Below, piece by piece: positions 46,832 to 55,717 of a stretch of 64,000 nucleotides of DNA. How positions within the stretch are numbered: position 1 is the first letter of the stretch; each line of letters begins with the position of its first letter. A model generated the notes under the pieces. The model did no database searches. It worked only from the letters and a program-made list of their open reading frames with translations, and was not told where the DNA came from. The translations under genes and the position numbers were made by a program. This stretch comes from Shinella zoogloeoides (GTDB taxonomy: Bacteria; Pseudomonadota; Alphaproteobacteria; Rhizobiales; Rhizobiaceae): contig NZ_CP131131.1 in NCBI RefSeq assembly GCF_033705735.1, positions 868,001 through 932,000 on the forward strand, written 5' to 3'.

Positions 46832-48847
46832 ATGTTGAGAGTCGTTTCCTGCCTGGCCTATGAGCACGACTACACCTTCGTCGTCGCGGCAGCCGTCATT
46901 TGCATCATCGCCTCCGTAATGACCGTGCGATTGTTCGACCGCGCCGGCCGCCTGCCCGCCGGGCGGCGGCTCTGGTGGATCGTTCTTTCCGGCATCGCCG
47001 GCGGTGCGGCGATCTGGACGACGCATTTCATCGCCATGCTGGGCTTCCAGATTCCCATGGCGCATACATTCGATCCCCTGATGACGGTCGGATCCCTGCT
47101 GATCGCCATCGCCTTCACCGCCGGCGGCTTCTGCCTGACGGTCGAACCGCCCCGCTGGCTGCCCGCCGAGGCCGGCGGCATCGTCGCGGGCATCGGCATC
47201 CTTGCCATGCATTTCACCGGGATGGCGGGGCTGGAAGGTTCCGCCCATATTGTGTGGGACGGCGGGCTTGTCGCAGCCTCGGCTTTCTTTGCCCTCGGCT
47301 TCGGAACCCTGACGGCCCATCTCCTGGCGCGGAAACGTTCGCGTGCGAGCCGCGTTACGGCAGTGTTCACGCTGGTGCTTGCGATCTGCGCCATGCATTT
47401 CACGGGCATGGGTGCGGCGACGATCGTGCCCGACCCGCTTGCCCCCTCCGCGTCGCATACCATTTCCAACGAGCTTCTCGCCGTGCTCGTCCTGTTGACG
47501 ATGGCGATGGTCGCGGGGCTGATTTTCTATGTCATGGACACGCGTTATCAGCGCGACCTCATCGAAAACTTCCGCCATGCGGCCCGGCACGACCCGTTGA
47601 CGGGTCTTCCGAACCGCGCCTACCTGTCGGAACATCTGCCCCTCGTCGTGAAACGGATCGGTGAGCAGGGCGGGCAGGCTGCCGTCGTCGTCATCGATCT
47701 CGACCGCTTCAAGGAGATCAACGACGTCCACGGCCACCATGCGGGGGATTACCTGTTGCAGACGCTCGCCCGACGCTTCGCATTGCGGATGGGCAACGGT
47801 GAATTCGTCGCGCGCGTCGGCGGAGACGAGTTCATCGCGGTGAAGCATCCTGTCCAAGGCCGGAGCGACATCGACGCGTTCGTCCAGCGCCTCGTCGATT
47901 GCGTCCTCCAACCCGTCATACGCGGCGCGGACGCCTTGTCCGTCGGGGTGAGCGTGGGGATCAGCCTCTGCCCGGCCGATGCGGCGAGCGAGGAAGACCT
48001 GATCTGCCGGGCGGATCACGCGATGTATCGTGCCAAGCGCGCGGCGGGAAATGCGGTCCGCTATTACGAACCGTCGATGGACGAGGGCCGTCGCGCGCGC
48101 AGCGCGCTTGCCATGGAGCTGCGCCATGCCGTCGAGCGGGAAGAACTGGAGCTTCATTACCAGCCCCAGCTGGACCTGCGCACCGGCGCAGTAACAGGCT
48201 ATGAGGCCTTGCTGCGCTGGCGGCACCGCGAACGGGGCCTGGTATCGCCGTCCGAATTCATTCCGATCGCCGAGGAGACGGGGCTGATCGTGCCGATCGG
48301 TGAATGGGTCCTGCGGACAGCCTGTGCGGACGCGGCTGGCTGGAACGTCACCCACCGGGTGGCCGTCAATATAGCGGCCGCCCAGCTCGCGCAGACGGAT
48401 ATCGCCGGGGACATTCACGAAATCCTGCTGTCCTGCGGGCTTTCCGCCGCTCGTCTCGAACTGGAGATCACCGAAGCGAGCCTTATCGAGGACCAGGCGC
48501 GCACGCTCCACGTCATTCGACGGCTGAAGGCGCTCGGCGTCACTATCGCCATGGACGATTTCGGAACCGGTTATTCGTCGCTGTCGACATTGCAGGTTTT
48601 CCCCTTCGACAAGGTCAAGATGGACCGCTCCTTCATCGAGAACGTGACGACCAACGCCGTCTCCGCGGCCATCGTCAAGGCGACGATCCTGCTTGCCGAC
48701 AGTCTCGGCATGTCGGTGGTGGCGGAAGGCGTCGAGCGGCAGGAGCAGGCGGATTTCCTGCGGGCGGAAGGATGCCGCGAGGCGCAGGGTTTCCTTTACG
48801 GCCGGCCCCGCCCGATGTCGGAGCACCACCTCCTGCTCTGCGGATGA
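46832..48847 (+). CDS. MHYT-GGDEF-EAL cyclic-di-GMP enzyme
   Basis: The 671-residue membrane protein has a seven-helix MHYT sensor (about 10-235) with THFIAM, AMHFTGMAG and AMHFTGMGA. A GGDEF domain (about 245-410) has an intact RVGGDEF active site (330-334), and an EAL domain (about 425-665) has intact YEALLRW, NxA and DDFGTGYSS motifs. Both synthesis and breakdown of c-di-GMP are therefore possible. The product-inhibition site upstream of GGDEF is degenerate: the expected RxxD reads RMGN. MHYT domains are proposed to bind a metal and sense diatomic gases. The ATG at 46832 has only a weak ribosome site, suggesting low expression. Confidence 0.92.
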   Translation: MLRVVSCLAYEHDYTFVVAAAVICIIASVMTVRLFDRAGRLPAGRRLWWIVLSGIAGGAAIWTTHFIAMLGFQIPMAHTFDPLMTVGSLLIAIAFTAGGFCLTVEPPRWLPAEAGGIVAGIGILAMHFTGMAGLEGSAHIVWDGGLVAASAFFALGFGTLTAHLLARKRSRASRVTAVFTLVLAICAMHFTGMGAATIVPDPLAPSASHTISNELLAVLVLLTMAMVAGLIFYVMDTRYQRDLIENFRHAARHDPLTGLPNRAYLSEHLPLVVKRIGEQGGQAAVVVIDLDRFKEINDVHGHHAGDYLLQTLARRFALRMGNGEFVARVGGDEFIAVKHPVQGRSDIDAFVQRLVDCVLQPVIRGADALSVGVSVGISLCPADAASEEDLICRADHAMYRAKRAAGNAVRYYEPSMDEGRRARSALAMELRHAVEREELELHYQPQLDLRTGAVTGYEALLRWRHRERGLVSPSEFIPIAEETGLIVPIGEWVLRTACADAAGWNVTHRVAVNIAAAQLAQTDIAGDIHEILLSCGLSAARLELEITEASLIEDQARTLHVIRRLKALGVTIAMDDFGTGYSSLSTLQVFPFDKVKMDRSFIENVTTNAVSAAIVKATILLADSLGMSVVAEGVERQEQADFLRAEGCREAQGFLYGRPRPMSEHHLLLCG

Positions 48848-48874
48848 CGGCGTCTCGCGAGGGACGCCGCGGAT

Positions 48875-48901
48875 GGGAGCCCTTGCAGCAACAGGGCTCC
48901 C
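48875..48901. terminator. Hairpin between convergent genes
   Basis: GGGAGCCCT (48875-48883) pairs perfectly with AGGGCTCCC (48893-48901) around a 9-base loop. It lies between the convergent stops at 48847 and 48911. There is no T tract, so its strength as a terminator is uncertain. Confidence 0.5.
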
Positions 48902-48910
48902 GGTCGCGGT

Positions 48911-49930
48911 TCACGAGAGGCGCAGCAGGGTCTTGATCGCGCGCCGCTCGTCCATGGCGCGGTAGCCTTCGGCGACATCCTGCAGAGGTAGTTCCAGGTC
49001 GAAGACCTTGCCGGGGTTGATCTTGCGGGTCATGACCAGCTCGATCAGGTCCGGCAGGAAGCGGCGCACGGGGGCCGGGCCGCCGAGCAGGTTCTTCTGA
49101 GCGAAGAACAGTTGCTGGCCGTCGATCTCCACACCATGCGGCACACCGACGAAGCCGACCGAGCCGCCGGGGCGGGCGGAGGCGATTGCCTGCGACATCG
49201 ATTCCTGCGTGCCGACGCATTCCAGCACCGATTCAGCGCCGACACCGTCCGTCAGGTCCCTGATGCGGGCGACGCCCTCGTCGCCGCGCTCGGAGACGAT
49301 GTGCGTCGCGCCGAATTCGAGGGCGAGGTCCTGCCGGCTCTTGTGGCGGCTCATCGCGATGATCTTTTCGGCGCCCATCTGCCTTGCGGCCAGAACGCCC
49401 ATCAGGCCGACCGCGCCATCGCCGACGACGACGGCCGTGCCGCCCGGCTGCACGCGCGCGGCATCCGCCGCGTACCAGCCTGTGCCGAGCACGTCGGAGA
49501 CCGCAAGCAGGCTCGGGATCAGGTCTTCGTCCGGCATATAGGGCGTCGCGACGAGGGTTCCGTCGGCAAGCGGCACGCGCAGCAGCGGCGCCTGCGCCCG
49601 CGTCATGAATTCACGGTTCTCGCAGGAGGACGGGAAGCCGAAGCGGCAATGCGGGCAGGTATTGTCCGAGCAGCAGAAGGAGCCGACGACGAACTGGCCG
49701 GGCCTGACGGTCGTCACCGCGCTGCCCACCTCGACCACCACGCCGCAATATTCATGGCCCATATGCATGGGGCCGTTCAGCGGTTGCAGCCCGCGATAGG
49801 GCCAGAGGTCCGAGCCGCAGATGCAGGTGGCGGCAAGTTTCAGGATGGCGTCGGTGGGCTGGAGGATTTCCGGCTCCGCCACCTCTTCGCAGCGGATGTC
49901 GCCGGGGCTGTAAAGCACTGTTCCAAGCAT
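48911..49930 (-). CDS. Zinc-dependent alcohol dehydrogenase-family protein
   Basis: The 339-residue medium-chain dehydrogenase has catalytic-zinc motifs TCICGSDLWPY and MGHEYCG. A structural-zinc cysteine cluster reads CCSDNTCPHCRFGFPSSC, and VVVGDGAVGLMGVLAARQMGA (about 175-195) is the nucleotide-binding region. The ATG at 49930 follows AAAGGAA. It is the last gene of a leftward run after the broken cyclophilin-like gene and the cupin. Substrate cannot be predicted; this association is seen in general aldehyde/alcohol detoxification clusters. Confidence 0.9.
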   Translation of the reverse strand: MLGTVLYSPGDIRCEEVAEPEILQPTDAILKLAATCICGSDLWPYRGLQPLNGPMHMGHEYCGVVVEVGSAVTTVRPGQFVVGSFCCSDNTCPHCRFGFPSSCENREFMTRAQAPLLRVPLADGTLVATPYMPDEDLIPSLLAVSDVLGTGWYAADAARVQPGGTAVVVGDGAVGLMGVLAARQMGAEKIIAMSRHKSRQDLALEFGATHIVSERGDEGVARIRDLTDGVGAESVLECVGTQESMSQAIASARPGGSVGFVGVPHGVEIDGQQLFFAQKNLLGGPAPVRRFLPDLIELVMTRKINPGKVFDLELPLQDVAEGYRAMDERRAIKTLLRLS

Positions 49931-49958
49931 GGGGTATTCCTTTCGCGTTGCGCCTGTC

Positions 49959-50354
49959 TCAGGCGCCGTATTCGGTGTCCGTGACATGTTCCAGCCAGTC
50001 GACGACCTTGCCGTCCTTGACCTCCTGGAGCGCGATATGGGTCATGGCGACATCCGGCGCCGCGCCGTGCCAGTGCCGTTCGCCGGGGGCGAACCAGACC
50101 ACGTCGCCGGGCCGGATCTCCTCCACCGGGCCGCCTTCGCGCTGCACCCGGCCGAGGCCGGAAACGATAAGAAGGGTCTGACCGAGCGGATGCGTGTGCC
50201 ACGCCGTCCTTGCCCCCGGCTCGAACGTCACCTGCGCGCCCTGCACCCGTTCGGCGTCGAAGGGATTGAAGAGCGGGTCGATGCGCACCGTGCCGGTGAA
50301 CCATGCTTCCGGCCCCTTGGCGGATGAGCGCGATCCTGCGCGTGAGATATCCAT
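49959..50354 (-). CDS. Cupin-domain protein
   Basis: The 131-residue protein is a single cupin barrel. The metal motif [22 protein letters not shown] provides His-His-Gln where His-His-Glu is usual, and the second motif is [20 protein letters not shown]. The start at 50354 is chosen because AGGAGA is correctly spaced there; the ATG six bases earlier touches it. It lies 28 bases before the alcohol dehydrogenase gene. Small cupins of this type often accompany dehydrogenases and carboxymuconolactone decarboxylases; its reaction, if any, is unknown. Confidence 0.85.
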   Translation of the reverse strand: MDISRAGSRSSAKGPEAWFTGTVRIDPLFNPFDAERVQGAQVTFEPGARTAWHTHPLGQTLLIVSGLGRVQREGGPVEEIRPGDVVWFAPGERHWHGAAPDVAMTHIALQEVKDGKVVDWLEHVTDTEYGA

Positions 50355-50371
50355 GGTCATTCTCCTGTCTG

Positions 50372-50724
50372 TTATCGGATGACGTCGATCTGAAGCGGGA
50401 ATTTTCCCCGCGCCAGCAAGGGTTCGAAGCTGCCGTCGATACGGCCGAGCCGGATCAGGCCGCGCGACCATTGGTATTCGCCGTAGAAGAGGGCGAGGTT
50501 ACCCCAGGGGCATAGTAGCAGACGTCGCCGGGGCGCTCGCCGGAAAAGCGGCCGCCGCCCGCTTCGGTGAGCTTGCGCGGCAGGTAGGCGATCTTCTCGT
50601 TATGGGCATAATCGTCGATCTGGAGATCATGGAGCGGGAGCATGGATGCGAAGTCGCGGACGGAGGAATTGTCCTCCAGCGCGGCGATCAGCGTCCGGCC
50701 GGCAAAGGCGATGCGAATCTTCAT
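50372..50724 (-). pseudogene. Cyclophilin-like fold protein, disrupted by a single-base frameshift
   Basis: The first part reads MKIRIAFAGRTLIAALEDNSSVRDFASMLP and continues to GDVCYYAP, typical of the small cyclophilin-like family. The frame then shifts at the CCCCAGGGG run (50502-50510) and ends in an unrelated tail. Restoring one base there gives a perfect continuation: [18 protein letters not shown], then [20 protein letters not shown] and QIDVIR, ending at a TAA at 50372. The repaired protein would be 117 residues. The stop lies 17 bases from the cupin start, so the gene was first in the operon. A recent mutation or a sequencing error in a G/C run are both possible. Confidence 0.85.
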
Positions 50725-51167
50725 GATGCGGTTTTTCCTGCATGGATGCGGATCGGGCGGCTGGTGATGCATCTTAGGTAGCAGCAGGCGATTGGGTTGA
50801 TTAGCCGTTTGATTTCGTTTGAACTTATCGATGGAGACCATAAATGCGGTGGCGAGGCGAAATCGGGGCTGGATGCGCGGGGAATTTCAACGAATTTCTG
50901 CGGTTCCGCATGGTGGCGGAGGCGGATCCGGGGCTGTTCAACCACGAGGCCAGCCCTAACTTAACGCAGACGCCCATAATCCGGCTGATGGATGGCGAAT
51001 GAGCCGGTGGTCGCTTTGAGCGGGACGATCCGGGTCGGGATTTTTTCATGGGGGCTGTCGGAACGTGGCGACCTTGTTCGTCCTCTGACCGAGAGGATCC
51101 GGCAATGGGGGAGGTCTCAACCCGTGCCGGAGGCCGCTGGCAACGAACCGAGCGAAAGGAACCGACA
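50725..51167. other. Intergenic stretch with no recognised gene
   Basis: These 443 bases separate the broken cyclophilin-like gene from the VOC gene. The only candidate gene is the short frame at 50844-51002. The region contains an AT-richer part at about 50780-50830, a likely promoter for the leftward run. I see no RNA gene or repeat in it. Confidence 0.5.
50844..51002 (+). CDS. Short reading frame, possible gene remnant
   Basis: The 52-codon frame gives a protein that looks coding in its second half (NFNEFLRFRMVAEADPGLFN, then HEASPNLTQTPIIRLMDGE), with sensible hydrophobic spacing. I do not recognise the family and there is no clear ribosome site. It could be a degraded fragment of a larger gene rather than an active small gene. 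Confidence 0.25.
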   Translation: MRWRGEIGAGCAGNFNEFLRFRMVAEADPGLFNHEASPNLTQTPIIRLMDGE

Positions 51168-51641
51168 ATGTCAAAGAACGCTGTTTGCATCTGGTACGAC
51201 AAGGACGCGGAAGACGCCGCACGCTTTTATGCGCAGGTCTTTCCCGACAGTGCGGTCACCGGTGTCTACCGTGCGCCGGGTGACTACCCCTCCGGCAAGG
51301 AGGGCGATGTGCTGATGGTCGAATTCACGGTTGCCGGCATCCCCTGCCTCGGGCTCAACGGCGGGCCGATCTTCAAGCATTCGGAGGCATTTTCCTTCCA
51401 GATTTCCACTGAAGACCAGGAAGAGACGGACCGCTACTGGAATGCCATCGTCGGCAATGGCGGGCAGGAAAGCGAATGCGGCTGGTGCAAGGACAGGTGG
51501 GGTATCTCCTGGCAGATCACACCGCGTGTCCTGATGGAGGCGATGGCGGCGGGGGGCGGAGAGGCGAAGCGCGCCTTCAGTGCCATGATGACGATGAAGA
51601 AGATCGACGTCGCCGCGATTGCAGCCGCCCGGCGCGGCTGA
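51168..51641 (+). CDS. VOC-superfamily protein (PhnB/3-demethylubiquinone methyltransferase-like fold)
   Basis: The 157-residue protein has the paired beta-alpha-beta-beta-beta fold: KNAVCIWYDKDAEDAARFYAQVFPDSAVTGVYRAP in the first half and QESECGWCKDRWGISWQITPRVL in the second. LMVEFTVAGIPCLGLNGGP and FSFQISTEDQEETDRYW are family signatures. The ATG at 51168 has AAAGGAA; the longer frame upstream is not conserved. Despite the PhnB-like name, members are not C-P lyase components, and function is unknown. It is convergent with the LysR gene at 51664-52566. Confidence 0.85.
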   Translation: MSKNAVCIWYDKDAEDAARFYAQVFPDSAVTGVYRAPGDYPSGKEGDVLMVEFTVAGIPCLGLNGGPIFKHSEAFSFQISTEDQEETDRYWNAIVGNGGQESECGWCKDRWGISWQITPRVLMEAMAAGGGEAKRAFSAMMTMKKIDVAAIAAARRG

Positions 51642-51663
51642 AGGCCCGCCCCGCGGCAGCGCT

Positions 51664-52566
51664 TCAGACGACGCTGCGCAGCCACTCGGCAAACAGCGCG
51701 ATCACGCGTTTGCGGGGATGGTCAGGCCGGTGCAGGAGATAGTAACCGAGACCCGGCAGCGAGAGTTCGTGCGCCTTCACCACCTCGCCCGCCTCGAACT
51801 CCGGCGCGAGGACGACATCGCTGCAGATCGCCACGCCCTGACCGGCCAGCACCGCGGCAATGGCGTGTGCCTCCTCGCGGAAGCTGAGCCGGCAGGTCTC
51901 CGCGTCATGCGGCAGCCCCGGTTCCAGCGCGCGCGCCTTGCTCCACCAGTGGCGCCAGGTCGGGGTCTCGGGATCGATTTTCATCCAGTCATAGTGGATG
52001 CGCGGCAGGCGATAGATGTCGCGCGGCGTGGCGAGCGGTTTTCCCGCGGGAAGCAGATGGGGCCGGCAGACCGGAAAATAGGTGTCGCGCAACAGCTCCT
52101 GCCCGGCGCAATCATCCGGCATGCTGCGCGAATAGCGGATCGCGACGTCCGCCTCGCCGCCTTCGAGGCTCAGGGTTCGGTCCGTACCGATGATTTCGAG
52201 CGCGATCTCGGGCTGGGCCTCCTGCCACAGGGGGAGACGCGGTACGAGCCACCGGCTTGCGAAGGCATTCGGCGTGGTGACGTGCAGGATCTGGTGCGGC
52301 GTCTCGCAGAGCGCCGCAAACGCCGCGGTGAAGGAGTCGAAGCCGCCGCGTAGCACGGGAAACAGCATGTTCCCTGCTTCGGTCAGGCGAAGGGGACGCG
52401 GCCGTCGGAAAAAAAGCGGCTGGGCGCAGATATCCTCCAGCAGACGGATCTGATGGCTGATGGCGGTGGGCGTGACGCCGAGTTCGACCGCCGCCAGCCG
52501 GAAGCTCAGGTGCCGGGCGGCGCTTTCGAAGGCTCGCAATGCGTTGAGGGGCGGCAGTTTCCTCAT
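51664..52566 (-). CDS. GcvA-like LysR regulator
   Basis: The 300-residue protein begins KLPPLNALRAFESAARHLSFRLAAVELGVTPTAISHQIRLLED, the GcvA-type HTH. Its effector domain contains VTTPNAFASRWLVPRLPLWQEAQPEIALEI and GEADVAIRYSRSMPDDC. It diverges from the berberine-bridge-type oxidase gene (start 52674). A GATGAA-N5-TTCATC palindrome lies between them at 52579-52595, so it probably controls that gene. The start at 52566 coincides with the beginning of family similarity. Effector unknown. Confidence 0.9.
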   Translation of the reverse strand: MRKLPPLNALRAFESAARHLSFRLAAVELGVTPTAISHQIRLLEDICAQPLFFRRPRPLRLTEAGNMLFPVLRGGFDSFTAAFAALCETPHQILHVTTPNAFASRWLVPRLPLWQEAQPEIALEIIGTDRTLSLEGGEADVAIRYSRSMPDDCAGQELLRDTYFPVCRPHLLPAGKPLATPRDIYRLPRIHYDWMKIDPETPTWRHWWSKARALEPGLPHDAETCRLSFREEAHAIAAVLAGQGVAICSDVVLAPEFEAGEVVKAHELSLPGLGYYLLHRPDHPRKRVIALFAEWLRSVV

Positions 52567-52578
52567 GGTGCGATCATA

Positions 52579-52595
52579 GATGAATTCATTTCATC
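52579..52595. promoter_or_regulatory. Palindrome GATGAA-N5-TTCATC between LysR and oxidase genes
   Basis: A perfect 6-bp inverted repeat with a 5-base spacer lies 13 bases upstream of the LysR start and 79 bases upstream of the oxidase start. ATGAATTCAT at its centre is itself palindromic. Position and symmetry fit an autoregulatory LysR site. Confidence 0.45.
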
Positions 52596-52673
52596 CATCA
52601 CCTGATTTCTTTAATTTTGCTAATGTTCGCCTCCCGTGAGAGCGTCCGTCGAGCCAAGGATGGGAGAGCCGAA

Positions 52674-54083
52674 ATGAAAGCCGACGCCCTGGAGCCTGCC
52701 GCAACTGTGGAAATGAGCCTGCGAGAGCAAACCCGGCTGCGCCGCGCACTTCGCGGCGAGCTGGTTCTCCGGGCAGATCCTGCCTACGAATACGCACGGC
52801 AAGTCTGGAATGGTCTTGTCGACAAGCGGCCCGCTGCCATTGCCTATTGCGCCTGCGCGCAGGACGTGGTCGCGGCGCTTGCCGCGGCACGGGAGAGTGG
52901 CCTGTCGATTTCCGTGCGCAGCGGCGGACACAATGTTGCGGGAAAGTCGGTCTGCGAGGGTGGGCTCGTCATCGACCTCTCGCGGATGAAGAACAGGCTG
53001 GTGGAGGATAGCCGCCTCTTTGCTTCGGCCGAAGCGGGACTGACGCTCGCCGAATTCGATAGGGCCACGCAAGCCTGCGGCCTCGCGACGACCATGGGTG
53101 TCAACGGCGATACCGGCATTGCGGGCCTCACATTGGGCGGTGGCTTCGGCAAGCTCGGCCGGCGCTTCGGGCTCGCCTGCGACAACCTCCTTTCGGCACA
53201 GGTCGTGACAGCCGATGGCAGGGTGCTCCATGCGAGCGCCGACGAGAACCCCGATCTCTTCTGGGGGCTGCGGGGCGGTGGCGGCAATTTCGGGATCGTC
53301 ACCCGCTTCGATTATCGCCTTCATGCCATCGGCACCACGGTTCTTGCCGGCAGTGTCGTCTTCCCGGAGGCAAGGGCGCGGGAAGCCTTGAAATTCTATG
53401 ACGCATTCGCCCGGAATGCGCCGGACGAACTCAGCCTCGATGCCGCGCTGTTCACGTCGGCGGGCGAACGGCTGTTCTCGATCTCCGTCTTCCATTCCGG
53501 CGTCCCGACACAGGCGGCGAAAGACATCGCACCGCTTTTCGCCTATGCGCAGGGAAAATCCGTCAGCGCGCATGTCGAGCCGACGCCCTATCTCGCCGTG
53601 CAGTCGGCAGGCGACGCGGTGTTTCCGCGTGGCCGCCGCTATTCGTGGAAGGCCCAGTTCATGCGCGAGCTTACCGCGGACATGATCGACGCGTTCCTCG
53701 ATGCCTACAGGAAAGCGCCGGGCGACAATGCCCTCCTTGTCCTGCAGCAGGTTGGAGGCGCAATCTCCCGCGTTCCCGTTGCCGCGACCGCCTATGCCGG
53801 CCGGGATGCCGAGTTCGACTGCTTCCCCATCGCGATATGGGACGACCCGGCTGCGGATGGCGAAAACCTCGCCTGGGTGCGCGACGTATGGACCGCCGTT
53901 CGTCCCTTCTCGACGGGTGCGGTTTACGTCAACAATCTCGGAGACGAAGGACCGGAGCGCGTCAAGGCTGCCTATGGGTCCAACTACCGGAGGCTCGTCG
54001 AACTGAAGGACAAGTACGACCCTTCGAACCTGTTCTCGCTGAACCAGAACATCGCGCCCACCATGGCCGACCGGCCGGAATGA
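52674..54083 (+). CDS. FAD-linked oxidoreductase, berberine-bridge-enzyme (BBE) type
   Basis: The 469-residue protein has the PCMH FAD-binding domain, with SVRSGGHNVAGKSVCEGG supplying the likely FAD-linked His. GVNGDTGIAGLTLGGGFGKLGRRFGLACDNLLSAQVVTADG and LFWGLRGGGGNFGIVTRF follow. It ends with the BBE C-terminal element YGSNYRRLVELKDKYDPSNLF. The cysteine that forms a second FAD bond in some BBE enzymes is not evident (GVNGDTG in its place), so attachment is probably through His only. The ATG at 52674 has GGGAGAGCC. Such enzymes oxidise sugars or phenolic metabolites; the substrate here is unknown. Confidence 0.88.
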   Translation: MKADALEPAATVEMSLREQTRLRRALRGELVLRADPAYEYARQVWNGLVDKRPAAIAYCACAQDVVAALAAARESGLSISVRSGGHNVAGKSVCEGGLVIDLSRMKNRLVEDSRLFASAEAGLTLAEFDRATQACGLATTMGVNGDTGIAGLTLGGGFGKLGRRFGLACDNLLSAQVVTADGRVLHASADENPDLFWGLRGGGGNFGIVTRFDYRLHAIGTTVLAGSVVFPEARAREALKFYDAFARNAPDELSLDAALFTSAGERLFSISVFHSGVPTQAAKDIAPLFAYAQGKSVSAHVEPTPYLAVQSAGDAVFPRGRRYSWKAQFMRELTADMIDAFLDAYRKAPGDNALLVLQQVGGAISRVPVAATAYAGRDAEFDCFPIAIWDDPAADGENLAWVRDVWTAVRPFSTGAVYVNNLGDEGPERVKAAYGSNYRRLVELKDKYDPSNLFSLNQNIAPTMADRPE

Positions 54084-54116
54084 CCTTCGGCGTCGAACGA
54101 CCGGATGACCCGCAGG

Positions 54117-55598
54117 CTAGCTCTCCAGGCCCAGCGGATCGGTGATGCGCGGCCAGATATCGAGCCGGGCCTTTCGGTAGGGCGTGGTCGCCGGGTCCGT
54201 CGGATAGGAGGTCGGGGCCGCGATATAGACGATCTCGGAGGAGACCGGCTGGAAGCCGGCGTGGAAGTGATTAGTCGACTTCACCAGCAGGAAGGCCTTG
54301 CCGGTGAAATCAACGCCCTGGTTGGAGAAGATGTCGGGCTCGTAGGTCTGGGTGCGGCTGGTGATCAGCACGATGTCGATGGTCGTGCCGACCGGGCGCA
54401 CCACCGCCGTGCTGCCGAGCGTCACGCGGCTGTTGCGGAAGCTCTGCCAGCCCGCCTCGAAGATGCCCTCCACCGTGACGAGAAGGTCGAGCGGCTCGCC
54501 GCCCTCCGGCCCCGACTTGCCGCCGAAGCGTAGCGCCAGTTCCGCCCCTTGCCCGGCCGCATGGCAGAAGGACACGGCGATCGGGTCCCAGATCGTCGCC
54601 ACCGCGACATTCTCGAAGCCACGCTCGATCATCCGGCGCAGGATGAAGGTCGCATCCCCCGCCACCCCGCCGCCGGGATTGTCCCAGACATCGGCGATGA
54701 CGACGGGGCGGTCCGGCTGCGCGGCGCGAACCGCGAGCGCCCGGTCGAGGCCGGCCTCCGTGTCCAGCATCGGCATGGCCGTCTCCCGGCGCAGGCGGTA
54801 GAGCTCATGGCCGAGCCTTTCCGCCAGCGCATCGCCCTTCGCCCTGTCGGCATCCGTGACGACGACGATGCGTGTGCCCATTTCCGGCACGTCCCCCGCC
54901 ATGAAGCCGTGGATGACGGAAATCGACAGCACGCCGTCCTTGCCCTCCATGGCCTTCAGCCGGTCGACGAAGGAGCGCATCGGCTCGCGGCTCGTCGGAT
55001 AGATGGTGATCATGCGGCAGTCGAATGTGGAGATGACGGGCCTGATCTCGCCCTTCAGGGTGCGCAGTGCGAGTTCCACGACATGCTCGCCGCGCTCCTC
55101 GAAATCCGTATGCGGAAATTCGAGGAAGGCGGCCATGATATCGAGATTGGCGACACGCTTTGCGGTGAGGTGGCTGTGCGGGTCGAATTCCACGGCGATC
55201 AGCACATCCGGCCCGACAAGCGCGCGGATGCGCGACAGGAAGTCTCCTTCCGGATCGTCATAGCCCTGCGCCACCATCGCGCCGTGCAGGCCGAGCACGA
55301 CGGCATCGACCGGCAGCGCGGCTTCGAGCTCGCCGACGATCCGGTCGCGCAACGTCTCGTAGGTCTGGCGCTGGATGAGGCCGGCGGGCTCGGCCCAGCA
55401 GGACGTGCCCTCGATGACGGTGAAATCCTCCGCCCGCCCGCGCCGGCGCAGGATCGGCACGACGGAAGAGCAGAGCGTCGGCGTATCCGGATGCTCGCCC
55501 GGGCCGGCATAGAAGGCAGCCTTGAAGGCATTCATGTCCGTCGGCACCGGGGAGAAGGTGTTGGTCTCGGTGGCAAGCGAGGCCGTGAAGATGCGCAT
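54117..55598 (-). CDS. M81-family metallopeptidase (MlrC-like)
   Basis: The 493-residue protein matches the M81/MlrC family: the N-terminal RIFTASLATETNTFSPVPT, VDAVVLGLHGAMVAQGYDDPEGDFL, VEFDPHSHLT (a likely metal-ligand region) and DNPGGGVAGDATFILRRMI. A C-terminal domain with FLLVKSTNHFHAGFQPVSSEI completes it. MlrC cleaves linearised microcystin, but most members act on unknown small peptides or amides. It diverges from an RpiR regulator (start 55834); M81 genes often sit beside such regulators and peptide or sugar transporters. The ATG at 55598 has a weak ribosome site. Confidence 0.88.
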   Translation of the reverse strand: MRIFTASLATETNTFSPVPTDMNAFKAAFYAGPGEHPDTPTLCSSVVPILRRRGRAEDFTVIEGTSCWAEPAGLIQRQTYETLRDRIVGELEAALPVDAVVLGLHGAMVAQGYDDPEGDFLSRIRALVGPDVLIAVEFDPHSHLTAKRVANLDIMAAFLEFPHTDFEERGEHVVELALRTLKGEIRPVISTFDCRMITIYPTSREPMRSFVDRLKAMEGKDGVLSISVIHGFMAGDVPEMGTRIVVVTDADRAKGDALAERLGHELYRLRRETAMPMLDTEAGLDRALAVRAAQPDRPVVIADVWDNPGGGVAGDATFILRRMIERGFENVAVATIWDPIAVSFCHAAGQGAELALRFGGKSGPEGGEPLDLLVTVEGIFEAGWQSFRNSRVTLGSTAVVRPVGTTIDIVLITSRTQTYEPDIFSNQGVDFTGKAFLLVKSTNHFHAGFQPVSSEIVYIAAPTSYPTDPATTPYRKARLDIWPRITDPLGLES

Positions 55599-55717
55599 GG
55601 TGACGGGTCCCGATGAATGGCGCCAGCCTCCGCCGGCTTTTCTTGTTATTTATTTTCAATCATGCGACTCTTTGCAAGAGATTTCTGTGAGGATGGATGG
55701 CGAAAATGCCGAGATAG

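Noticed and set aside
51168..51641. VOC protein as part of phosphonate metabolism because of the PhnB-like name
   Set aside because: PhnB-type proteins are not phosphonate enzymes, and this gene is 29 kb from the AEP pathway beside unrelated genes.
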